Origin: Corylus avellana
Lineage: Eukaryota > Streptophyta > Magnoliopsida > Fagales > Betulaceae
DNA: 64,000 nucleotides
Direction: 5' to 3'
Assembly: GCF_901000735.1 (NCBI RefSeq)
Contig: NC_081548.1
Span: 12,241,932-12,305,931, forward strand
Shown here: one piece after another, positions 45,545 through 56,327 of the stretch
How the letters are laid out: each line of letters starts with the position of its first letter
Numbering within the stretch: position 1 is the first letter of the stretch
Notes under the pieces: model-generated
Told to the model about the DNA's origin: nothing
Seen by the model: only the letters and a program-made list of their open reading frames with translations
The model's database searches: none
Translations under genes and position numbers: made by a program

Positions 45545-46510
45545 TTTACAATTCAAACGAACTAATTCACTAGGATCGATCAGATGTTTGATCGATCATT
45601 TGATCCTCTCACGATCAATCGAACTAATTCATTAGGATCGATCGGATGTTTGATCGAACATTTGATTCTATCACGATCAATCGAACAAATTCAGTAGGAT
45701 CGATCGAATGTTTGATTGAACATTTGATTCTATCACGATCAATTGAACTAATTCATTAGGATTGATCGGATGTTTTATCGATCATTTAATCATATCACGA
45801 TCAATCAAACTAATTCACTAGGATCGATCGGATGTTCGATCGAACATTTGATCGTATCACGATCAATCAGACTAATTCATTAGGATCGATCTCAATCGAA
45901 CTAATTCATTAGGATCGATCAAATGTTTGATTGATCATTTGATCCTATCACGATCAATCAAATTAATTCAGTAGGATCGATCGGATGTTCGATCGATCAT
46001 TTGATCCTATCTCGATCAACCGAACTAATTCACTAAGATCGATCGGATGTTTGATCTATCACGATTAATCAAACTAATTCATTAGGATCGATCGGATGTT
46101 TGATCCTATCACGATCAATCGATCTAATTCATTATGATCGATCTCAATCGAACTAATTCATTATGATCGATCAAATATTTGATTGATCATTTGATCCTAT
46201 GACAATCAATCAAATTAATTCAGTAGGATCGATGTTTGATCGATCATTTAATCATATCACGATCAATCAAATTAATTCAATTTCAATTGTTTCAATCATT
46301 TGATCTTATCACGATCAATCGAACTAATTCATTATGATTGATCGGATATTCGATCAAACCTTCAATTTCAATTGTTTAAAGTTTGATCGATCATTTGATC
46401 CTATCATGATCGATCGAACAAATGCAGTAGGACCTAATGGAAGTGTGAACGAACCTTAATTTGTTTGAAGTTTGGTCGATTATTTGATCTTATCACGATC
46501 GATCGAATAT
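45545..46510. repeat. GATC-rich 62-bp minisatellite, second copy
   Basis: Same unit order as 36365-37325 with scattered substitutions, so no unit has been gained or lost between copies. Confidence 0.88.
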
Positions 46511-46789
46511 CCGATAATTTATATAAAATAAATAATGACATATTATCGGAGGTAAATTTTTGGGAAATAACATTTTAACGCCAAATCCTAATGGAAGGAG
46601 ATATTGCATCAAATTATATGTTCGATGAGTCAAATATTAAATATGTTTTTATTATTAAAATATTAACAACAAATTTAAATTTAATAAATTTTTAGTATAA
46701 AAGATCATTAATGTGATATTTATCTTATAATTAATTATTAGCTTAAATTTTATTTTTTTTATTTTTTTTATTTATTTTTCTACCTACTC

Positions 46790-47530
46790 TTTAGTCGACC
46801 CTAATAATTGGTCTTTAGCGTCCACTCAAAGTGGACGCTATTGCTCTTCAATTTTATTTTTTTTATTTTTTATTTTTTTATTTTTTCTACCTAGTCTTTA
46901 GGGTCAACAAAGTCGACCCTAATAATTGGTCTTTAGCGTCCACTCAAAGTGGACGTTATTGCTCTTCAATTTTATTTTTTTATTTATTTTTTATTTTTTC
47001 TACCTAGTCTTTAGGGTCAACAAAGTCGACCTTAATACTTAAGTATTAGGGTCGACTTTGAAAGTCGACCCTAATAATTGGTCTTTAGCGTCCACTCAAA
47101 GTGGACGCTATTGCTCTTCAATTTTATTTTATTTTTTTTTTTTACTCTTTTTGTCGACCCTAATAATTAAGTATTAGGGTCGACTTTGAAAGTCAACCCT
47201 AATAATTGGTCTTTAGCGTCCACTCAAAGTGGACGCTATTGCTCTTCAATTTTATTTTTTTATTTTTTTTTTATTTTTTCTACCTAGTCTTTGTCGACCC
47301 TAATAATTAAGTATTAAGAAAGTTGACCCTAATAATTGGTCTTTAGTGTCCACTTAAAGTGGACGCTATTGCTCTTCAATTTTATTTTTTTATTTTTTTT
47401 TTTATTTTTTTTTACCTAGTCTTTAGAGTCGACCCTAATACTTGGTCTTTAGCGTCCACTCAAAGTGGACGCTATTGCTCTTCAATTTTATTTTTTTATT
47501 TTTTTATTTATTTTTTCTACCTAGTCTTTT
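46790..47530. repeat. CACTA subterminal array of six hairpin units
   Basis: Six units starting TTGGTCTTTAGYGTCCACT at about 46808, 46928, 47078, 47208, 47337 and 47443 (spacing 106-150). Each has the inverted arms GCGTCCACT/AGTGGACGC, then 'ctattgctcttcaatttta', a T-rich tract and a TCGACCCTAAT arm. Represented by an N gap in the first copy. Confidence 0.9.
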
Positions 47531-47788
47531 GTCGACCCTATTGATTTTTTTCCCGCCTCTTGAATAATTCCCGCGTGTATATTAGGGTCGAGTTATTAGC
47601 GTCCACTGTAGAGTGGACGCTAATATTCATCTTTTGGGTCGGCTATTAGCGTCCACTTGGATGTGGACGCTAATACTTAACTATTAGGGGCGACTTTCAA
47701 AAGTCGCCCCTAATAGTTGAGTATTAGGGGCGACTATAAAGTCGCCCCTAATAAGTCGCACCTGATGAGTCAGTTTCTTGTAGTGGGT

Positions 47789-49374
47789 AGAGGCCCAAGG
47801 CCCATTCTAACATCTGCTGATGGTCCGGGCCCATGGGCTCTTGTCGTATAAATATGTAAAACAAAAGCTATGGCCTATTTTATTAATGAGTTTATGTGAA
47901 GTCTAGCTAATAGAAAGCAACAATTTATTAATGACTTTTCGATGCGTTATTAGAAGGTTATAATAGTAGTGTGACGTGGTAAATTTAGATATTTTCACTT
48001 GCACGGCGCTATGATAATAAGAAGAGATATGCTCACCATGCGGGGATTTGAAACTCCTAATAATCCTTCACAACTATTGTATTTCTCCCGAGCTTCTTGC
48101 TCTTCTTTCTATTTCACACTCTCAACTATTGAAACTCCTGAGAATTAGAGACTTGTCAGGTGCCGGTAGAGGATCCCTTCCATACCTAAGTTAGCAAGGA
48201 TTTTTTGAAGGGAGAAAAGAAGAACGCCGGCCCCATGTAGATGTAGTAGGGTAGGAATGTGTACGTGTACCCGAAATTGCTGCCTTTCCTTCCTTATGCA
48301 TAACGTTCTCCTGTACCGCGCGCCTTAGCCTGCAGGTGTGCCACGAGACAATTTGCCAGTTAATTAAGGAAGTTGCTCATGGGCCAATCAAATCATACAT
48401 GGTTTCCATTTTTCTAATTACTTAGTATGTCTTTGGCACAAGAAAAATAAAGAAAAAAAATAAAATAAAATAAAATAAATAAAAGAAAAAAAAGAGCTAT
48501 CAAATGTTTTGGAATTTGACAAATAGATGACAGACATACTTGGTTCTGATTATCAAGATAAGAAACTGATATATGTCTGACAAAGTGAGAAGGTGTTCAT
48601 TAGCTGCCTTGGATTTAGATAGCCATGTTAGTATATATAGCAGCTGCCTTGAAAGGCACGAGTTTCTGAACGCACAGTAATCAGTACTGGTAAGGATAGC
48701 AGAGCATGGTGATCATGTCCTGCTCAATTGAATCTTTTTAATTATGTGCATTGCAATTTGCATGCATGTGTTTATGTACCAAAACTGGAAATTAATGGAA
48801 GCAGGCTGCTGATACTAGTCTGCTAGCTTCCACATGAATGGAACAGTAGAAGATTATGGAAGAACAAAAAAGAGAGACCTGCTGTAGTGTGTATTATTCA
48901 TATATGGATGGGAATGGGATGGTCCCACTGACTAATGACTATACATAATTGGATCGATCATCGATGGGCTAGCATGTGATTCCAGTAAGCGTTGAAGACG
49001 CATGCATGCCCCCCCTCCCCTCTGCAACTTCCTCCATTCATTAATGCACCATGAAAAACACTCTCTTACACGTGGTTTTGCTGAACAGAAGCTGGGAAAA
49101 AACTTACATGGGATGCCCATAGGTTTCAATGTGTAGGGACTCTGGGACACTTACCAGCTTCTTAATTCTGAGGATTTCAATTTTGGTATTAAAGACGAAC
49201 AGAAGCCGGGAAAAAACTTACATGGGATGCCCATAGGTTTCAATGTGTAGGGACTCTGGGACACTTACCAGCTTCTTAATTCTGAGGATTTCAATTTTGG
49301 TATTAAAGACAACGACCTTTCGAGTGGATGTGGATCGATCCGTCCCTACTCCCTAGCAAGTAGCTAGCAAACTT
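47789..49374. other. Intergenic DNA, second copy
   Basis: Counterpart of 38014-39599, with the 114-bp tandem duplication at 49083-49196 and 49197-49310. No gene seen. Confidence 0.6.
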
Positions 49375-51841
49375 GCTGTACCCAGGGGTGTAAACGATCC
49401 GAGCTTGGGCGAGCTTTGGCTGTCCAGGCTCGTCTCGTTTATTTTTGGGTCAGGCTTGAGCTCGAGTCGAGCCTGACTTTGCTGCTCGAGCTCGGCTCGA
49501 CAGGGTTGGAACCCTGTTCGAGCTCGAGCTCGAGCTCGTCTACTTGCTCTTGCTCGAGCTCGACTTTTATTATTATTATTTTTTTTGTAATTTAAGCGTA
49601 ACTCGAAGAAATCCGCCCAATATTTTCTGGGCAACCAAACAAAATTGGTTCCAACCATAAAATCAGCCTAACTTTAAGAAATTCGCCCAATATTTTCTAG
49701 GCAACCAAACAAACACATCAAACAACAAGGAATCTGACATTTACATGGAATCTCGACCCACCCAAAATTGGTCCCAACCATAAAATTAGCCTAACTTTAA
49801 GAAATCAGCCCAATATTTTCTAGGCAACCAAATAAACACATCAAACGGCAAAACCCCAAACCACCCACCACCCAAGAAGAAACAGAGAAAAAATAACCCA
49901 AAAAGAAAAGAAAAACCCACAAATCTTATCACCTCCTCCGCCTCCGATCCGCAGCGTACTGCGAGAGTGAAACGACCTCCGAGAGCGGCGTGGGCAGCAG
50001 GGTTGGCAGCGGCAAGTTCTTGGAAATCGGGCACGAGCCGTTCACCTTCAGCCGGGCGTCAAGGTGTGTGGTTGCTGCGGTGGTGGTGGTGGTTGCTGTT
50101 GGGGGCACTGGGAGAGTAGTAGGAGCGGCAACAAAGAAAGGAGGCGAGGAGGATGGTGGAGAGTCTATGAGAGGAGAGTTGAGAGAATGGAGAGATCTGA
50201 TAGATTTAGGTTAAATTTGGGTTCTCTAATTTGCAACCGTTGGATTTGGAAAAATAATTAAATTTTAAATATTAACAGTTTGATTCGTTTTACCAAAAGC
50301 TTATCCCATGTGGCTGTCTCTACTTAGATCTGGTGTGCTTGTTCAATATGATCCATTGATTATATATACGTTTTCAACATTTAATATTACTCTTCAGATT
50401 AGATCAAACAAGGCAAGCTTACAGTATCTCTGTTACACCATGTACATACTCCTTAGTAAATGCTTGATAGTTGTCATCCACTAATATCATCCAACGGCTA
50501 TAAATCATCAAAACATTTTGGACGGCTACGATTACACTTATATACCATAGATCAAATTCAAATTCAGCTACGATTAAATTTAAGTAAGAAATTCAAAATT
50601 CAAAATTTAGGAATTAGGAATAAAAATTGTGTTATGTAGTATTATTTAGGATCAGTTTATTATTTCAATTTCAATAATTACGATTTTAAAAATTGTGTTT
50701 TTTTCAATCACGTATTTTTTTTTTCCTTTTATTTTAGATTAAGTATTTTTTAAATCACGAGTTCACAACGTAAAACGCTTTATGTCACACACTCACACAC
50801 ACTAATCACTATTATCACATTACATATAGTATTATTTCATTAATATGTTAAAATGTTAATGCTTAACACGAGTCAAGTATATAATGTCAATATTAATATA
50901 TATTGTATCTTATATGTAAACATTAATATACTTATATAGTTATATGATTGTATCATTATCCAATTTATATGGGTAATGGGTCAATATTAATTGTTATAAC
51001 TTATATACTTATATTATATGTTCTCATTATCACGATTCATGATATATGATTTAAATTCAAATTGTTAAGTTTTTATTTACTGTAAATTGTGATTATAATG
51101 TATAAATTATAAGAAATACATTAGTTACTTAATTATTAATCATTTAATTTAATAGTAATACCCAAACTCTAAGTAATAAATTCATATGATCTAATGGTCA
51201 TACACTCATACTTAAATTTTATGATCATATTATCTCACAATTAATATTAATATTATCTTAGATCTAAGATCATGTGATACATCATATATGTTTTATAAGA
51301 ATAAAATATATAATTATAATGTATTGATTAAATAACACAATAACTTATGTAGATATACCATATGATTATATAATGATTAATGATTATGTGATATATACGA
51401 TTCCAATTTCCAAAGTATAAACTATCTAATTATAATATTTGTATTAAATGACACAATAACTTGTACGGTTGTACTATATGATTATATCATATGATAAAAT
51501 GATTAATGATAATATCATATATTTCTTATATATATATATATATGTTTTTATATTAATATATACATATATATAATATATATACACACATATGCATAAATAA
51601 CAAAAAAAACAAAGGTATATAATATATTTGTTATTATTGAGTAAATGAGTAATGTTGATTATATATTGTTATTTGTTACTTAATAAAAAATATACGAGCC
51701 GAGCTTAATAAGCGATGCGAGCCTTATACGAGCCGAGCTCACAAGGTAGCTTCGTTTAATATTCGAGTTAGGATTTGTGTTCACGAAGCGCTTCATTTAA
51801 TATTCGAGCCGATTCGCTCACTTAACAGCCCTAACTGTACC
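49375..51841. mobile_element. Non-autonomous hAT-like element, second copy
   Basis: Element 49383-51833 with the same ends and the same imperfect 8-bp flanks (GCTGTACC, ACTGTACC). Several indels relative to 39608-42025, including a rearranged AT tract near 51530-51600. Confidence 0.75.
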
Positions 51842-51992
51842 TACCTTTCTTCTTAATATATATTTTTCAACAAGACCTGTTAGAGTAGAGAATATAATTA
51901 TAGAATTTATATTAATATAAAATATTACTATATATTGAGAATTGGGCCTACACGGGGCCCATACGCCCAAGATATAAAGGGGGTCAGATAAA

Positions 51993-52248
51993 GGGTGCGT
52001 TTTTTAAAAAATAATCTGCGATTTTAAACAAAATCGCAACTTTAGGGTGTTTGGGATTGCGATTTTAAAAACGCAAATTTGAAAATCGCAAAAAAATCTG
52101 CGATTTCCATAAGTTGATTAGAGGGTGCTTATTGAAAAAGTGCGAATTTAAAACAAAATCACGATTTCTATTAAAAAGATATTTGGCGCAATAGTTACCT
52201 TTTTTATAACGGAAATAAAAAAAAATACCAAGAATACCCACTTAAAAT

Positions 52249-52279
<31 letters not shown>

Positions 52280-52497
52280 ATCCTCTCTGTCTTGTTCATC
52301 ATTATTGGTAATTTGGTCATAAAACCGCAATTATATGCTAATGTTATCCAAACACTCAATTAATAAAAAAAAGTACTTTTTAGTATGTTTTATCAAACGC
52401 CTGTGCGATTTTAAAAAGTAGCGATTTTAAAAATGCAATCTTTAAAAACGCAATTTTTTAAATCGCACTTATTGAAATCGCACTCCCAAACGGGCCC
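51993..52497. mobile_element. MITE-like element, second copy
   Basis: Same as 42185-42700, but about ten bases (tgggagtacg) of the left terminal inverted repeat are missing, so this copy has a damaged left end. Confidence 0.7.
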
Positions 52498-53182
52498 AAA
52501 GTAAGTAAAAAAGCCTCTAGGTACGTATGAGGAAATTTGGAGCCGAAGACTCGGACGCTTGTCTAGAGAGCCAGATTTGAATCCATGTCATGAGCAAAAT
52601 AAAAGAGCCTTTTGGCATAAGGTAATTCCAAGCCCAAGACTTGGATCCTTGGCTTGAGCTTTTGGCATAAGCTAATTCCATACGAGTTTCTTCTTCACCG
52701 GTATAGTATCCTAGGCAGCTTCTTCAATGCCAAGTTCAAAGATAGAATTGAAAACAAGTAATAATGCTAGAAACAAAACTAGAGTCCTCTATATATATAT
52801 ATATCCTCCCAAATGTACGTGATATGAAAATAAGAAAGGAAAATTTGAATAACGAAGATTCATTGCACAAAATACAAATGCTTGCATTATAGGGTAGCCA
52901 AACCACGTATACTAGTGCCCCATCAAATCAACCTTTTTGAATTATGCAGGCAATATTAGTAATCGATCATCGTATATATTTTGTGCCCTACCATTTTTCT
53001 TTTTTTTTTTTTTTTTTTTTTTTTTAATTCGATCAAATGAGGAAAAGGGCTAAAAGGGAATACTTTGTCCAACTTGTCTAACAACATTTATAGTTCAGTA
53101 CATCTAAAGATGAAAGGATGAAGTGCCAGAGGCCGGAGGTACCTTTGTCTTGAGACTGCTGGCTTTTCGTTAAGGGTAATTT

Positions 53183-53467
53183 CAGCTACGGGTTTCAAAT
53201 ATTCTTCTTTAATAGTGGACTGACGACTCAAATAAATGCCTGTTCAGCTCAGCTCAGCTCTATTGGATGCAAGAAAGGTGTTATAAAACAAACAGTGCAT
53301 GTGCATGTCTGCAGTGTGTGTCAGAGGTCCAACTAAGCAGGAAAATCACAACCAGACCAAGGTTGTCATAATCCTACTTCTAGTAATGACGTCTAGGGTT
53401 CTCAAGTTTTCATTTTATAAGACCAAAAATACTCCTTTCCATACTTTTTATTTTTTATTTTCAGCAA

Positions 53468-53511
<44 letters not shown>

Positions 53512-55080
53512 CCTATTTAGGCTACCCAGATTACCATGTTTTCCTCAATCACATTCGATGACAGTCAGTGGGAATATTCATTGTACATGTGCACGATATA
53601 GGTGGATCTTGTATTAGTAATACATATATGTAATAATTACACCAAGTTTTACTGTCTGGATAATATTTCACATATCCCAATAACGTAATGTTGAAACCAT
53701 GAATATATTACCCAAGTACACTCAGAGTGGTGCTGAGAGAGAGCCTCTATACCTAGCTAGTAGTACAATAGTGTAATACATAGCACTATAGCAGTACAGT
53801 AATAATATAATATATAGTACACCTTATAATATTAATATAAATAAATTGTAAAATAAATAATAAAAAAACAGTGTTGGGTAACTTCATTCTATTATTGTAT
53901 TGAATATTTAGAAGACATGTTTGGTTTGTAGGTAAAAGACATCAGTGTAAATAATTTGAATAGTTAGCGTTCTTATTGCATATTATAAAGAAGTAATAGA
54001 AGAAAGAGTGAGAGAGATAGAACTATATATATATATATATATCGCATAATAACCGTTGTAGCTACAAGTGCTCTGTGGTACGTCGTGTTAGTAAGAGCAC
54101 AATATTCAAAGGCAGGGCTTGTTTCCATTCAACATGAGCCAAAAGTTTCGTACAGAATGATATTCTAAATCAAAATGTGTGGCCGTGGATTTAGGTTCCC
54201 GTTGTCTGTACGACTGATAGAGACTCGCGGATTCAGAAGTTGTAAATGCCAGACGGATAATTGATTATTTTTGTTTCCATCAACAGCTCATTTGTGAGGG
54301 TACAATTTCAACGTCTTCCCAAAAGTACACACACGCTATCTCTGGAAAATAAGAATATTACAAGACATCAATCTGTGGAATTTTAAATAAAATGATCCAA
54401 ACGTTGTGCATGCATGTCTCTTGATTATCCTAATTTACATAATTAGTCTTCGATCTTTTTATTTTGCAAAAGCTCTTATAGGCTTATAGCTACAGCAGCC
54501 AGTCAAACCGAGATTATTATTACTATTATTATTACTATTTTTATATAGGTACGGATGACATGATACTGTGTGATTCATAAAGACTTGTAACGATAAATAG
54601 AGACCATGCATGCAGTCACAAATTTAAGAAATGGGGGTACATTTGGAGCCACTCATGCACCGTGGGTGCGACATGGTCGTAATGCGGTTGGGACCCAGAT
54701 GGGGCTGCGCGCGACTCATGTTTGGTGGCTGAGTAGTAATGCAACTACTACAAGTCTACTCCACATCATGAATTGGATAATCAGTCCCATTCAATTCGTA
54801 TAGGACCCCAGCAATTTAAGAAACATCTTACAAACTGGCTTCATTATTCTCAAATTATGGCATGCCATATACAAGACCTAGCTATAGAAACAAAATGCCC
54901 AAAAATTGCTTCTATGACCATTTTTTTTTGGGGGTCTTTTTTCTTGCTTTCTTTTGAATTTATTTATTTATTTTATTGTAGTATGTAAATAGCTAAATTC
55001 ATATATTTAGTCAAAAAAAAAAAAAAAGTTTGGCCCATCACTATGTTATAACAAAAATTATTTTAACATGAACTTTTAAA
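53183..55080. other. Intergenic DNA with microsatellites
   Basis: No gene, RNA or transposon recognised. (AT)n lies at 53469-53508 and 54024-54042; A/T runs occur near 54918 and 55013. The short frames at 53299, 54606 and 54773 have no recognised motif and no support. Confidence 0.55.
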
Positions 55081-55366
55081 CAACCCAAATCTATGATAAG
55101 CAACAACCATATATGTAGGGTGAAAGACCGCTACGGTTACCGGTTATTAGCTAAAATTGCTAATCATAAGCGCCTAGGCGGTTAGTAAAATTCACTAACC
55201 GCCTCCGTTAACTGTTTTTTAAAGAATTCTTTTTTTAAAAAAAATAAAAATTAAAAGTTAAAAAAAATAAAAAAATCCAAAATAACGTCGTTTTTATTAT
55301 AATATGATAATACCTACTACATACAACATCATTTATAAATTTTTAAATATAAAAAACATAATTGTA
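55081..55366. other. Possible DNA-transposon remnant
   Basis: Contains imperfect inverted words (ccgcctaggcgg-like: 'gcgcctaggcggttagt' against 'actaaccgcctccgtt'), then A-rich DNA. Suggestive of a decayed MITE end; boundaries are not defined. Confidence 0.3.
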
Positions 55367-56009
55367 GCAAAAGTGCCAATATTGCAATCATACAGAGACA
55401 TGATTAGGGCTTCAAACTAGCCCTAATTAAAATACTAACTACATAATAAAATAAATTAGGGAAGAGAAGAAAAACCCAAAACTCTTCTTGATCTAGCCTT
55501 CAGTTATTTATCCAGAGCTTGTGTTTGATTTTCCTTTTTCTTCCCTTTATTTGGAGGAATAGAGGGTCTATTTATAGGCTTTTGAATGACCTTGGACGTT
55601 CATAAGCATCCAATCAACTCACAATTTGAGTTTGAATTGGATTTATAGTTAGAAATAGTGTGGAATCGTGTCTTCAATTTCCCAGCACACGAGCGCACTC
55701 GATCGCATGCCTCTGATCAATCCCAGGGCTTGGGCGCTCGAGCGTAAGTCTGCGCTCGCTTTTAGCTGTATGCGCGATCAAGCACTGCTGCGCTCGATCC
55801 TAGTAGTGCTATGATCAATCCCATGACAAGCTTCTAGCTTTCTTTCCCAAAATTGCATTTTAAGTTTGAGACTTGCCGAAAATGCTTCATTTTCTTCGAA
55901 ACCCTCAAATTTACTAGAAAACTCAAAAACAAAGGAAGACATCAAATAATAACAATATTAAGAGATTAACATATGTGAATTAAAAGGCTAGAATATGAAA
56001 TATTCAACA
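55367..56009 (-). repeat. Truncated Athila-like LTR (minus)
   Basis: Homologous to the right half of 23438-24709 and 59454-60724 ('gccaatattg..aatcatacag', 'gattagggcttcaaactagccc'). The minus-strand start TGTTGAATATTTC ends at 56009. The left half is missing. Palindrome variants at about 55690-55825, several with 'gatcaatccc'. Confidence 0.75.
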
Positions 56010-56014
56010 CTTAC

Positions 56015-56030
56015 TAGTATTAGAGCGGGT
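56015..56030 (+). other. PBS-like sequence, initiator-Met type
   Basis: TAGTATTAGAGCGGGT resembles TGGTATCAGAGC(G)GG. It lies just before the gag-like frame, so it may be that element's primer site. Two mismatches. Confidence 0.4.
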
Positions 56031-56034
56031 TCGC

Positions 56035-56327
56035 TTGGTTTTAACTCACGTCTTGAGCGTGTTTGTAATCTCTTTTCCCTGTTTTAATCATGTCTTTGAA
56101 TATCCCTTTCAGGATGGACTTTGTTGTTTAAAAGAGTATGATATGTCCTCCGTTTCATGTGCTAGCATTGCTGGATCTCTTAATTCTTCTGACTGTAATA
56201 GCCTTAACCATGACTATGTTGACCATGCACACTCTATGAATGCTTTGTTAGATTCTCATAATATGATGTCCAAGAAGCTTTGTGTTGTCAATCTAGACAT
56301 TGAACGTATTATGAATGAATTGGTCAG
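56035..56327 (+). pseudogene. Gag-like protein of an unidentified retroelement, 5' part
   Basis: Plus-strand frame (MVLTHVLSVFVISF, EYDMSSVSCASIAGS, DHAHSMNALLDSHN, NLDIERIMNEL) that is cut by the solo LTR at 56328. Once that insertion and one GTCAG copy are removed, it stays in frame with 59034-59446. The first about 40 residues may be untranslated; an internal Met (MSSVSC) could be the start. Confidence 0.55.

Larger units (their letters stand above)
43490..47788. mobile_element. CACTA transposon, second copy, left part missing
   Basis: Right part of the same insertion: 5' UTR intron (43490-44614), 5' UTR and promoter region (44615-45065), minisatellite, subterminal array, terminus TTCTTGTAGTG ending at 47785, and flank GGT (47786-47788). 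DENN exons 1 and 2 and the left terminus are beyond the contig end. Confidence 0.85.
43490..53182. repeat. Second copy of 34303-43389 (about 9.7 kb)
   Basis: Starts with the base matching 34303 (offset 9187) and its last homologous base pairs with 43389 (offset 9793). The difference in offset comes from the repeat array missing in the first copy plus small indels. Differences are scattered SNPs and indels, more than in the 3.1 kb duplication. Both copies abut the N gap, as expected of overlapping contig ends from two haplotypes. Features inside are listed separately. Confidence 0.93.

Noticed and set aside
43490..53182. A genuine segmental duplication of CACTA, hAT and MITE
   Set aside because: Both copies stop exactly at the 100-N gap and differ only by allele-like variants, so an unmerged overlap is the simpler reading.
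54606..54988. Short frames as candidate host genes
   Set aside because: 65 and 71 aa with no recognisable motif, no neighbours and no consistent composition; the overlap with T-rich tracts suggests chance.
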